Source of the DNA: Dyadobacter sp. Leaf189
GTDB lineage: Bacteria; Bacteroidota; Bacteroidia; Cytophagales; Spirosomataceae
Length of the DNA: 64,000 nt
Direction: 5' to 3'
Assembly (NCBI RefSeq): GCF_001424405.1
Contig: NZ_LMPS01000005.1
Coordinates: 588,780-652,779 of the forward strand
Shown here in pieces: positions 7,215 to 16,167 of this stretch (positions are counted from its first letter, which is position 1; every line of letters starts with the position of its first letter). Under the pieces are notes generated by a model. It made no database searches. It had not been told where the DNA came from and saw only the letters and a list, made by a program, of their open reading frames with translations. The position numbers and the translations under genes are program-made.

Positions 7215-9335
7215 ATGGCAACAGATATCAGGATCGACTATTACCCGACCCATGAGCAGCAGGGCATTAAATTCCGGAGGGGACACGTGCTTCCTTTCGG
7301 AGCTACCATGGTGCCCAACGGGATCAATTTCAGCATCTATTCCAGTGAAGCAATCGATTGTACACTGGTTTTGTTTGAAAGAGGTGAAGCGCAGCCTTTC
7401 GCGGAGATCCGTTTTCCGGAAGAGTTCCGCACAGGTAACGTGTATTCCATGATCGTTTTTGATCTGGATTACGAGCGGCTTGAATACGGTTACAGAATGG
7501 ACGGTCCGTTCAAACCCGAGGAAGGTCACCGTTTTGACAAAAACATTATACTCAGCGATCCTTACGCGAAAGCGATCGCGGGTCGTGATACCTGGCTGGC
7601 TACACCCAATTGGGACAACATTTATCCGTATCGTTCCAGGCTTGTTTTTGAGGATTTCGACTGGGAAAATGACCACCCGCTCGAAACGCCCATTGAGGAC
7701 CTGGTAATTTATGAAATGCACGTGCGCGGGTTTACCCAGCACCCTTCATCAAATGTCAAAAATCCGGGAACATTCGCCGCGATCCGCAGTAAAATAGCCT
7801 ATCTCAAAGAGTTGGGTATCAACTGTGTGGAGCTGATGCCGATTTATGAGTTTGACGAATGGGAAAACAGCCGTGAGAACCCGGCAACCGGCGGTTTGAT
7901 CGTCAATTTCTGGGGTTATAGTACTGTCAACTTCTTTTCTCCCAAAGCAGGTTATGCTGCTACCGGGAAGTTTGGAATGCAGGTGGATGAGCTGAAAACG
8001 CTGGTCAAAGAGCTGCACAAGAACGGTATCGAGGTCATGCTCGACGTGGTTTTTAACCACACAGCTGAAGGCGATCACCGGGGACACACGATTTCGTTCC
8101 GAGGAATCGACAACAAAACGTACTACATGCTTACCCCGGAAGGTTATTACTTCAACTTCTCCGGAACCGGGAATACATTGAACTGTAACAATCCCGTGGT
8201 GCGCAACATGGTACTCGACTGTTTGCGCTACTGGGCTGCTGACTACCACATTGACGGCTTCCGTTTTGACCTCGCCGCCATTCTCGGCCGCGACCAAAAC
8301 GGCGCGCCGCTAAGCAACCCGCCATTGCTCGAATCACTCGCTTACGATCCGATCCTTGCCAAATGCAAGCTCGTGGCCGAAGCCTGGGATGCAGGCGGTT
8401 TGTACCAGGTAGGGTCATTCCCGGCATACGGTCGCTGGGCTGAATGGAATGGTAAATACCGCGACGGCGTACGCAAATTCCTCAAAGGGGATGAAGGTAT
8501 GATCGGCGATATTGCCCAGAGCATTCAGGGCTGGCCGGACCTGTACTACTACCGCGGCCCAACAGCAAGTATCAATTTCATCGCCTGCCACGACGGCTTC
8601 ACGCTTTACGATCTTTTCGCCTATAACGAAAAGCACAACGAAGCCAATGGAGAAAATAACAACGACGGCGGCAACGACAACCATTCATGGAATTGCGGCG
8701 TAGAAGGTGAAACGGATGATCCGAACATCAATCAGCTCCGCCACAAACAGATCAAGAATGCATTATCGATCCTGATGGTAAGTCAGGGCGTACCGATGAT
8801 TTTGTCAGGCGACGAAATGGGCGTTACCAAAAACGGGAACAACAATACCTACTGTCACGACAACGAACTGAACTGGGTAGACTGGGGCTTGTTGGAAAAG
8901 AATGCGGATTTGTTTAATTTTTCAAAACACATCATGCACTTCCGGAGAGCGCACCCTGTACTACGCAGCCGGACGCACTTCCAGCACCGCGACTACGTAG
9001 GAAGCGGCTATCCTGATATCAGTTTCCACGGTACACAAGCCTGGCATGCAGACTTCTCTGCATCAAGCCGCTGCCTTGCATTCATGCTCGACGGCGCGCA
9101 CGCCAAAGGTGGTACTATCGTAGACGATACCATTTACGTTGCACTTAATTCCTATTGGGACGCGCTTTATTACGAGCTCCCGCAACTGCCAAACGGCCGC
9201 AGCTGGTACCTCTCCGTAAACACCGACATGCCCTCAGGCCAGGACATTTACGAAATAGGCAAAGAGCCAAAGCTAGACGATCAGGGAAGATTCCTGGTAG
9301 GTGGCAGGGCGACGGTGATTTTGGTTGGGAAGTGA
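7215..9335 (+). CDS. glgX: Glycogen debranching enzyme (GlgX/isoamylase type, GH13)
   Basis: A 706-residue protein of normal length for GlgX, which hydrolyses alpha-1,6 branches of glycogen. A CBM48-like N-terminal domain (GATMVPNGINFSIYSS to EYGYRMDGP) precedes the GH13 barrel. Barrel motifs are VMLDVVFNHTAEG (region I), GFRFDLAAIL with the nucleophile Asp (region II), LVAEAWDAGG with the acid/base Glu (region III) and FIACHDGFTLYD (region IV). ENPATGG and FWGYSTVNFFSP are typical of the isoamylase/GlgX branch. It acts in the cytoplasm. It starts three bases after a STAS gene. The glycogen synthase gene is 16 kb away on the other strand. Its end runs into a repeat cluster. Confidence 0.95.
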   Translation: MATDIRIDYYPTHEQQGIKFRRGHVLPFGATMVPNGINFSIYSSEAIDCTLVLFERGEAQPFAEIRFPEEFRTGNVYSMIVFDLDYERLEYGYRMDGPFKPEEGHRFDKNIILSDPYAKAIAGRDTWLATPNWDNIYPYRSRLVFEDFDWENDHPLETPIEDLVIYEMHVRGFTQHPSSNVKNPGTFAAIRSKIAYLKELGINCVELMPIYEFDEWENSRENPATGGLIVNFWGYSTVNFFSPKAGYAATGKFGMQVDELKTLVKELHKNGIEVMLDVVFNHTAEGDHRGHTISFRGIDNKTYYMLTPEGYYFNFSGTGNTLNCNNPVVRNMVLDCLRYWAADYHIDGFRFDLAAILGRDQNGAPLSNPPLLESLAYDPILAKCKLVAEAWDAGGLYQVGSFPAYGRWAEWNGKYRDGVRKFLKGDEGMIGDIAQSIQGWPDLYYYRGPTASINFIACHDGFTLYDLFAYNEKHNEANGENNNDGGNDNHSWNCGVEGETDDPNINQLRHKQIKNALSILMVSQGVPMILSGDEMGVTKNGNNNTYCHDNELNWVDWGLLEKNADLFNFSKHIMHFRRAHPVLRSRTHFQHRDYVGSGYPDISFHGTQAWHADFSASSRCLAFMLDGAHAKGGTIVDDTIYVALNSYWDALYYELPQLPNGRSWYLSVNTDMPSGQDIYEIGKEPKLDDQGRFLVGGRATVILVGK

Positions 9336-9344
9336 TAACATTTT

Positions 9345-9534
9345 GTCACCATGAGCGAAGTCCCTTTTGTCACCCTGAGCGGACCGGGCCGCCGGGCGGT
9401 CGAAGGGAAGAGCGGGTCCATTACAACACCAGCGTCCCCACCCTTGTCACCCTGAGCGTACCGGGCCGCCGGGCAGTCAAAGGGAGGAGCGACAATGCCT
9501 TCCGGTAGTGCCCTTCGACTGCGCTCAGGGTGAC
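9345..9534. repeat. Cluster of four REP-like elements between glgX and the second STAS gene
   Basis: Plus-orientation copies lie at about 9345-9366 (degenerate), 9369-9407 (39-base form) and 9446-9484 (39-base form). A minus-orientation 24-base form lies at 9511-9534. They share GTCACCCTGAGCG at one end and GTCGAAGGG at the other. The long form carries 15 extra GC-rich bases (around ACCGGGCCGCCGGGC) in the middle. The outer copies are inverted and could form a hairpin downstream of glgX. A translated frame across this region is an artefact of the repeats. Confidence 0.85.
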
Positions 9535-9594
9535 AAAGTCCGGAACATTACACGACATTCACATAGTTTAACAAAATTTTAAAACATCAAAAAA

Positions 9595-9915
9595 ATGGCA
9601 TTTCAAATAGAATCAGTTATTGAAGATCAGGTTGCGAGGTTGACTTTGCATGGCGAGCTGGATTCGCTTTCGGCGCGTGTATTTCAAACTGAAATAGAGA
9701 AAATTGCTAACCAGCCTATTGATTCACTCGTGCTCGATATGGAAGAGCTCGACTTTATGTCGTCTGCGGGCTTGCGCGTGTTGATTTACTCCAAACAAAA
9801 GATCGGTCCGAAACTGGCTATCTACATCGTCAAACCACAGGAGCTGATTGTAGATACCCTGACAAAAACAGGTCTGCAGCACAGCGTGACAATTGTTGAT
9901 CAATATCCAGTTTAA
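9595..9915 (+). CDS. STAS-domain antagonist (RsbV/SpoIIAA-like) 2
   Basis: A 106-residue single STAS domain with the signature DMEELDFMSSAGLRVLIYSK; the likely phosphoacceptor is Ser57. It lies 11 bases upstream of the RsbW-like kinase gene and is the most likely direct partner of that kinase. It shares the MSSAGLRVL core with the first STAS protein but is otherwise diverged. Two antagonists for one kinase would let separate inputs, or separate phosphorylation rates, feed the same switch. No DNA-binding or membrane segment is present. Confidence 0.93.
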   Translation: MAFQIESVIEDQVARLTLHGELDSLSARVFQTEIEKIANQPIDSLVLDMEELDFMSSAGLRVLIYSKQKIGPKLAIYIVKPQELIVDTLTKTGLQHSVTIVDQYPV

Positions 9916-9926
9916 CAACCGAAAAA

Positions 9927-10355
9927 ATGGAGTCGAAAAGTTTTCCCGGCAATGTGGATTCGCTGGATTCATTACGGGGATATGTAGGTGAGCTTGCGGA
10001 AAAAGCGGGGCTGGCTAAAAAGCCGACTTACGCCCTCAAACTGGCAATCGATGAAATCGCGACCAACATCATCCTGTATGGATACCAGAATGCAGGGTTG
10101 GAAGCAGACTTTGATGTGCTGAGCGAGATAACCGAAAGTAAGCTGATCGTGATCCTCGAAGATATTGCCGCGCCTTTCGATCCGCTGGCCAAAGAGCTGC
10201 CCGGTTCCGACGATCTTACCAAATCCTTGGAGGAGCGCGAAATCGGCGGCCTGGGTATTTTCCTCACAATCAATGGAGTGGATGATTTTTCCTATGAGTA
10301 TGTGAATGGAAAGAACCGAAATAAGTTTGTTATGAATATAGGTGCAACCGAGTAA
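9927..10355 (+). CDS. RsbW/SpoIIAB-like serine kinase (anti-sigma-type HATPase)
   Basis: A 142-residue GHKL ATPase. The N box is LAIDEIATNIILYGY (residues 39-53, with Asn47 as the Mg2+ ligand and Glu43 as catalytic base). The G1 region is EDIAAPFDP and the G2 region is REIGGLGIFLTING. This is the compact layout of anti-sigma kinases that phosphorylate STAS antagonists. No sigma factor gene is near. Instead the nSTAND ATPase gene starts two bases after the stop codon, so the kinase may control, or be controlled by, that ATPase; this is an inference. Recruitment of a sigma factor encoded elsewhere is equally possible. Confidence 0.9.
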   Translation: MESKSFPGNVDSLDSLRGYVGELAEKAGLAKKPTYALKLAIDEIATNIILYGYQNAGLEADFDVLSEITESKLIVILEDIAAPFDPLAKELPGSDDLTKSLEEREIGGLGIFLTINGVDDFSYEYVNGKNRNKFVMNIGATE

Positions 10356-10357
10356 GT

Positions 10358-13300
10358 ATGGTTGATAAGTCTACGCTCACGAATCCATTTCCCGGTTTAA
10401 GAAGTTACGACTATGAAGATCACGCGCTGTTCTTCGGAAGGGATTCGCATATCCGTGAGCTGACAGGTAAATTGCTGGATGGGCGGTTTCTTGCATTAAT
10501 CGGTTCATCGGGCAGCGGTAAGTCTTCGCTGATCAAGGCGGGCCTTATTCCCTCCCTGGAAGGTCAGGCGGGTGGCTCGCTTTGGAAAGTTGTAATTTTC
10601 AGACCGGGCGGTAATCCGGTCAGGAGCTTTGCGCTTGCTTTGAAAGCTGCCATGCGCACCGAAGATCCTGAATGGGACGAACGGGACCCTGCGCAGCTTG
10701 AAAAAGAGTTTTCCAAAAATCCGCAATCAGCACTTAACCTGCTTTCGACCATTCGCGATCGCAGGATTTTGCTGGTTATAGACCAGTTTGAGGAGCTTTT
10801 CAGGTACGAGCTTGCCGATGAGGACACCGGCAAAAGCAGTACTGCCGCATTTGTTCAATTGCTGCTGGCTTTGATAAACCAGCGGCAATTGCCTATTCAC
10901 GCCGTGATCACCATGCGTTCGGACTACCTCGATCACTGCACGGAGTTTAACGGGTTGACAGAAGTAATCAACAGGGGCTATTACCTGTTGCCGAAAATGA
11001 ACCCTGCCGAGTTGCAGCAGGTGATTGAAGGTCCGGTGAGTGCTTTTGGCGCAACCATCGAGCCCGAACTAGTAGCCACTCTGCTGCGGGAACTTGCCGA
11101 AAATCCCGACTACCTGCCCATTCTGCAGCATGCGCTGATGCGCACCTGGGAGCGCTGGCGTAGTACCAAAGCCAATGCAGTACCCGTGTCGCGCTCGGAT
11201 TATGAGGCGATCGGGACGATGCAGCAGTCCATTACCATGCACGCGGAAGAAATTTTCACCCAGCAACTGGATGAAAAACGACGGATCGCGGCAGCAAAAC
11301 TTTTCAAATCGCTGATCGTGCTCGGGCCGAGTGACACTTCGTCCCTGCACCCGACCGCGTTAAAAGAAATTATCCAGATCACCGGGATACCCGACTACCT
11401 GCTCATTGATGTGATCATGGTTTTTAGGAAAAACGGCGTCTCGTTCCTGACCCCGAAACCGGGTGTTAAAATTGATCACGATTCCATTATCGACGTTTCC
11501 GTAGAGAAGATCCTGACCTTCTGGGACAGGTGCCGGAAGTGGATTGAGGAGGAACTGGAATCTGCCAAACTATACAAACAACTGAGTTATTCAGCCCTTC
11601 TCTACCAGGAAGGGCGTACTGGGTTATGGGTGAACCCGGAGCTGGCAATGGGATTGAAATGGCTGAAAGAAAGCGAGCCTACACTGGAATGGGCGCAGCG
11701 GTATGATCCGTTTTTTGAGCGCGCCATTAATTTTCTCGATTATAGTAAAAAGCAATATGAGCTTGAAGTAAGGCTCAAAGAAGACCGTCAGAAAAGGGAA
11801 CTGCGGAAGGCGCGGGTATTTGCCTCGGTACTGGGGATCAGCTCGCTGGTTTCCCTGTTGTTCCTGATCGTGGCATTGGTACTCCGGACGCAGGCGCAGC
11901 AAAGTGAGAAAACGGCACTGGAAAAGGAAAGTCTGGCACTGGAAGAAAGAAAAAGAGCCGAAGACCAAACTCGCGAAGCCATTTCCCAAAAGAAAATCGC
12001 AGAGCAGCAAGGTACATTTGCCGAACTTCAGAAAGCATTGACAGAGGAGCAAAAGTCGATTGCAGTAAGAGAGCAGGAGAAGGCAGTAAAGGAAAGTATT
12101 GCAGCCAAAGCAGCCCGCCAAGTGGCTGAGGAACAGAAGGTACAGGCGGATAATGCGCGACGTGCGGCAGTTCAGTCACAAAAAGAAACCGAAGTACAAA
12201 AGGAATATGCAGTAACTGCACAACAAGAATCGGAGCGCCAGAAAGTACTGGCGCAGCGCGCGCAAAAGGAAGCTGAAACTTCACGTAACGACGCATTGAA
12301 ACAGCGCTCGAAAGCAGTTGCGCGGTTTATTGCCATTCAGTCTTTCCAAATGCCGGCCGGCGACGATCTGGCTGCATTGCTGGCATTGAAAGCTTATGAT
12401 TTTAATTTGAAAAATGGCGGTGAACGTGAAAACCCGGACATTTTTAATGCATTGTCCAAAGCAGCGGGAGCGAAGGCTACGCTGATCGGGCACAATGATA
12501 TTGTGCGGGTAGTGGCCGAGTCGCGGCCCGGAAACCCGACTTTTGCAAGTGCGGGCGACGATGGCGTTGTCAATCTCTGGAACTACCTCGTACCTGCCAC
12601 CAGGCCCGTCACATTCCGGAACCCGCGGCAGACTTTCAAGAGTATCCGCTCTCTCTATCTCACTCCCGACGGTAAAGCCGCATTTACAGGTTCATCAAAC
12701 GGGCAGCTTGTCCGATGGGATAATTTTGCACCCGGCAGCGCACCTACAAAAACACTGGTGGCGCACGACGGGATCATTCTTTCATTGATAAACAGGGAAG
12801 TGAACAGCAAGCCCCGCCTGATTTCTACCAGCTCCTCGGGACAGGTGAGAATATGGGATATCAGTGACAAAAAGCTGGATATCATCAAAAACATCAGTCT
12901 GGGTGCGGAGATTTCCTGCGTGGCTGCATTGCCAGGCAGTCCGTACCTGTTTTTCGGTACGGGAACCGGTAAGATCATGCGACTGGACCTGGATAAGGCC
13001 GATGCAAAACCCACGGAATACAATACCGGCAATATGCGCGGCAGGCTGATTTCAATGGCACTGTCGCCCGACGGTAAGCAGCTGTATTTCGGGACAAGTA
13101 CGGGAATGCTTTATAATGCAAGAATGCAGGGAGACGAACCTGTGCCCAATTCGATTTCGGGAACGCAGGGAACGCACACTTCCGGGATCACCAAAATTGC
13201 ATTTACCCCTGACGGAAGCCGCATTGCAACGGCCTGCTATGACTGGAAGATCCGGATCTGGAGCACGAGGGAAGATCTTTCGAAGCAGCAACCGGTGGTA

Positions 13301-13525
13301 CTGAACGATTTCGATTACTGGGTGATGGATATCCGATTTACCGGCGACGGGAATAAGTTACTGGCAACCGGTGCTGACAAAACGGTCCGGGTATGGGATA
13401 TCAATTCCGCGGACCTGTTTGCCGAGGTTTCCAGGAAAGTGAAAAGGGATTTGACAGAAGAAGAATGGGACCAATACATCGGCAAGGATATTCCTTACGA
13501 AAAGCTTTCCCGAAATATCAGATAG
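10358..13525 (+). CDS. nSTAND NTPase with transmembrane segment, coiled coil and WD40 propeller
   Basis: A 1055-residue signal-transduction ATPase. It opens with NPFPGLRSYDYEDHALFFGR, the hallmark of the nSTAND1 family, then the P loop GSSGSGKSS (49-57) and the Walker B region RILLVIDQFEELF (about 135-147). One hydrophobic helix is at about 486-510, followed by a long Glu/Lys/Gln-rich coiled coil to about 655. Seven WD-type repeats from about 711 to 1030 end in RIWDI, RIWST or RVWDI-like strands, enough for one propeller. The ATPase should be on one side of the inner membrane and the coiled coil and propeller on the other, unless the helix is peripheral. STAND proteins switch on when a ligand meets the sensor repeats. 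The gene is tightly linked to the RsbW-like kinase upstream and the TonB receptor 7 bases downstream. Confidence 0.9.
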   Translation: MVDKSTLTNPFPGLRSYDYEDHALFFGRDSHIRELTGKLLDGRFLALIGSSGSGKSSLIKAGLIPSLEGQAGGSLWKVVIFRPGGNPVRSFALALKAAMRTEDPEWDERDPAQLEKEFSKNPQSALNLLSTIRDRRILLVIDQFEELFRYELADEDTGKSSTAAFVQLLLALINQRQLPIHAVITMRSDYLDHCTEFNGLTEVINRGYYLLPKMNPAELQQVIEGPVSAFGATIEPELVATLLRELAENPDYLPILQHALMRTWERWRSTKANAVPVSRSDYEAIGTMQQSITMHAEEIFTQQLDEKRRIAAAKLFKSLIVLGPSDTSSLHPTALKEIIQITGIPDYLLIDVIMVFRKNGVSFLTPKPGVKIDHDSIIDVSVEKILTFWDRCRKWIEEELESAKLYKQLSYSALLYQEGRTGLWVNPELAMGLKWLKESEPTLEWAQRYDPFFERAINFLDYSKKQYELEVRLKEDRQKRELRKARVFASVLGISSLVSLLFLIVALVLRTQAQQSEKTALEKESLALEERKRAEDQTREAISQKKIAEQQGTFAELQKALTEEQKSIAVREQEKAVKESIAAKAARQVAEEQKVQADNARRAAVQSQKETEVQKEYAVTAQQESERQKVLAQRAQKEAETSRNDALKQRSKAVARFIAIQSFQMPAGDDLAALLALKAYDFNLKNGGERENPDIFNALSKAAGAKATLIGHNDIVRVVAESRPGNPTFASAGDDGVVNLWNYLVPATRPVTFRNPRQTFKSIRSLYLTPDGKAAFTGSSNGQLVRWDNFAPGSAPTKTLVAHDGIILSLINREVNSKPRLISTSSSGQVRIWDISDKKLDIIKNISLGAEISCVAALPGSPYLFFGTGTGKIMRLDLDKADAKPTEYNTGNMRGRLISMALSPDGKQLYFGTSTGMLYNARMQGDEPVPNSISGTQGTHTSGITKIAFTPDGSRIATACYDWKIRIWSTREDLSKQQPVVLNDFDYWVMDIRFTGDGNKLLATGADKTVRVWDINSADLFAEVSRKVKRDLTEEEWDQYIGKDIPYEKLSRNIR

Positions 13526-13532
13526 GCACGCG

Positions 13533-16157
13533 ATGAAGCAATTTTTACTACTCATTTTTACCGGCTTACTGGCACTTACCCAAAGTGCATTCGCGCAAGG
13601 GGACTGCGACGCTTCGGTGATCGTTCCGGAGGCCGACAGGAAGTACAGGACCGGCAATTTCGATGAGGTATTTCAGATATTGAACCCTTGTCTTAAAACA
13701 AAGTTCTCGCCCAATGCGCAGGTGCAGGGCTACAAGATCATTGCATTGACTTACCTGGCGCTCGACTCGCTTCCCCAGGCGGCACAGGCTGTACGCAACC
13801 TGCTGATCGCCAATCAGAACTATGAACCTGAGTTCTCGGCCTTGCCACAGTTCAAAGACCTGGTGGCGCAGCAGAAAGACCTGATGGACCGCATTATCCA
13901 GATTACGTCGGTTTCCAAAAAAGCGGAAAACCTGTTGCAGGTACCTGCAACCGTAACAGTTTTGACGCAGTCTGACATTATCAAAAGAGGTTACAAGGAC
14001 CTGACCCAGATGCTGAGCGACATTCCGGGCTTTGATGTGATACGGGGCAATGGGCCTTCTTATGTCACATTTTATCAGCGCGGGTACCGCTCCACTTCCA
14101 ACGACCGCACGATTTTGCTGGTGGACGGCGTAGAAGAAAACGACCTGAATTCAGACAATATCCCCATTTCACGTCAGTATGCATTGTCGGATATTGAGCG
14201 GGTGGAAGTCATTTACGGACCGGCTTCGACCATGTACGGTGCCAATGCATTTATGGGGGTAATAAACCTAATCACAAAGCGGTATCTGGACAGGGAAATG
14301 CCGGAAGGCAAGAAAGTGGACGTTTCGGTCACCGGCCAGTTGCGGTACGGGTCTTTAAACACAAAGCTTGTAGATGGTGTGGTGACCATGCGCACCAAGG
14401 ACGTGGCAGTTTCTGTTACGTCGCGTTATTTTTCTTCCAATGAGCTGGATTACAGTAAGTACCGTGAATGGGATTATTCGCCGAGGACAGTGGACAGTTA
14501 TCCCGGTCAGCAAAATTTATCAGGCGCTGCCGCGCAGATCTACTATAATAATAACAAGCTATCGACCCTTTTCCCGAACAGCGACTTGTACCAGGTGGGA
14601 ACCGATGCAGCTGGCGCGGTGAACGCATTGAGCCTGACGTCGGCTGGTAAGGCAAAAGCGGCTGCACTGGACAATCAGTATCTTTTTCAAGCCAATGTGA
14701 ATGGGAATCCGGTTGAGTTCAATGATGATTCTCGTAATTTCTACCTGCGGGCAAAGATCGAGTTCAAGGATTTCATGCTGTCGCTTTTGACGTGGAAAAC
14801 AGACGAAGGTGCTACTCCCTGGTACACCAACCGCTCCCGTATTGTTACCAAAGACCTTTCAAGGTGGGTAGCTAACAACAAGGCATTTTCATTGACTTAT
14901 AACAAATACCTGTCTGACAAAGTCCAGATCCTGAACCTGACTTCCTACCGTCTTCATGAACTGAATGGCGCGACGAACCTGCCGACTTACCGCGGGTATT
15001 TCAATGGAAGCTATGGGATTATTGACCTTTTGAACGAAAGAAAACCTACTTACGCGACGCCATACTGGTACCGTGTTTCCAACCAGCTCAGGAACGAGTT
15101 CCGTGTGCTTTGGACACCGCTGCCTAAGTTGGATATCAACAGCGGTATTGAAATCAGGAACAGCATTATTCAGGCCAACTACATTACCTCGCAGGTGGAG
15201 GGTGCCGACGAATTTGGCAGGCCCGATTCGACACTGGCCGGCGGCGATAATTTCCGAGTGTTTGATATGGGCGTATTCAGTCAGGGGACTTATAACTGGT
15301 CCGATCACCTGAAAATGGTACTTGCCGGCAGGCTGGATTATAACCAGATCCGATCGAATGGCGGTTACGGTTTTGTATTCAATCCGCGGCTGAGCCTTAT
15401 CTATTCGCGGGGCATGTTTGTGTTCAAAGGGATTTATGCAGAAGCATTTAAAGACGCGTCTTATCTTCAAAAATACGCAACAAGCCGCGAGCGCTTGCTC
15501 AACAACCCGACGCTGCAGCCCGAGCGCGTGAAGAATGTGGAAGGTAGTGTGGCAGTCCGGTTCAGCAAAGCGCTTTCAGCAAACATCGCAGGTTACATTG
15601 CCAATTACAGCAATGCGGTGGGGTTAGCAACTGCTCAGGCGCCTGGCGGAGGAAGTACTACCCAGTTCCAGGCATTAGGCAAGCAGCGCATTATCGGCCT
15701 GCAATCGGAGGCGCGTTATGATGTAAAAAGCCTGAATATCTGGGGCAATTTCACATACAGCAACCCGCGCGATCTCAGCAAGGTGGAAGGTCAGAAAATC
15801 CCGGTCAGCGATGTGGCGCCCTGGTCGGCCAACCTTGGCGCAGTGTACGAGCCCGTTAAAAACCTGAGCATCAGCATTACCAACAATTACATCAGCGCGC
15901 GGAAATCAGGCGCGGGTACTTCGGGCAGCAGCAACCCGATCACCCGTTTTCCGGCGATATACCTGCTCAATTCCGCAATTACTTACCAGAATATCCTGAA
16001 CCATCTCAGCTTGCAGGTACAGATATCCAATGTGTTGAACACCGAATATTTTGTGCCTGGCATTCGTGCGGCGGAAGGGGTAACCTCTGCGTCGCGGTAT
16101 CCCCAGGAACGCAGGACTTTTTCTATTGGCTTGCTGATCGATACAAACCGAAAATGA
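13533..16157 (+). CDS. TonB-dependent outer-membrane receptor with N-terminal helical (TPR-like) domain
   Basis: An 874-residue protein with signal peptide MKQFLLLIFTGLLALTQSAFA. Residues about 22-125 form a helical, TPR-like region (YRTGNFDEVFQILNPCL, GYKIIALTYLALDSLPQAAQ) where Bacteroidota receptors often have a carboxypeptidase-like beta domain. The plug follows (VPATVTVLTQSDIIKRGYKD, DRTILLVDGVEENDLN, IERVEVIYGPASTMYGANAFMGVINLITK), then the barrel, ending in a Phe-containing final strand (RRTFSIGLLIDTNRK). No SusD partner is near, so it is not a typical SUS system. Location inside a signalling operon suggests a sensory role or uptake of the signal. The ligand is unknown. Confidence 0.9.
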   Translation: MKQFLLLIFTGLLALTQSAFAQGDCDASVIVPEADRKYRTGNFDEVFQILNPCLKTKFSPNAQVQGYKIIALTYLALDSLPQAAQAVRNLLIANQNYEPEFSALPQFKDLVAQQKDLMDRIIQITSVSKKAENLLQVPATVTVLTQSDIIKRGYKDLTQMLSDIPGFDVIRGNGPSYVTFYQRGYRSTSNDRTILLVDGVEENDLNSDNIPISRQYALSDIERVEVIYGPASTMYGANAFMGVINLITKRYLDREMPEGKKVDVSVTGQLRYGSLNTKLVDGVVTMRTKDVAVSVTSRYFSSNELDYSKYREWDYSPRTVDSYPGQQNLSGAAAQIYYNNNKLSTLFPNSDLYQVGTDAAGAVNALSLTSAGKAKAAALDNQYLFQANVNGNPVEFNDDSRNFYLRAKIEFKDFMLSLLTWKTDEGATPWYTNRSRIVTKDLSRWVANNKAFSLTYNKYLSDKVQILNLTSYRLHELNGATNLPTYRGYFNGSYGIIDLLNERKPTYATPYWYRVSNQLRNEFRVLWTPLPKLDINSGIEIRNSIIQANYITSQVEGADEFGRPDSTLAGGDNFRVFDMGVFSQGTYNWSDHLKMVLAGRLDYNQIRSNGGYGFVFNPRLSLIYSRGMFVFKGIYAEAFKDASYLQKYATSRERLLNNPTLQPERVKNVEGSVAVRFSKALSANIAGYIANYSNAVGLATAQAPGGGSTTQFQALGKQRIIGLQSEARYDVKSLNIWGNFTYSNPRDLSKVEGQKIPVSDVAPWSANLGAVYEPVKNLSISITNNYISARKSGAGTSGSSNPITRFPAIYLLNSAITYQNILNHLSLQVQISNVLNTEYFVPGIRAAEGVTSASRYPQERRTFSIGLLIDTNRK

Positions 16158-16167
16158 TACTCAACAA

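Noticed and set aside
9155..9508. Open frame of 117 codons across the end of glgX and the repeat cluster
   Set aside because: It is out of frame with glgX and the second half translates the REP-like units; there is no plausible protein.
12301..13525. The WD40 protein as a defence (Avs-like) gene
   Set aside because: The nSTAND type with WD40 occurs in many non-defence regulators, and the neighbours are signalling genes; no nuclease or protease effector domain is visible at the N-terminus.
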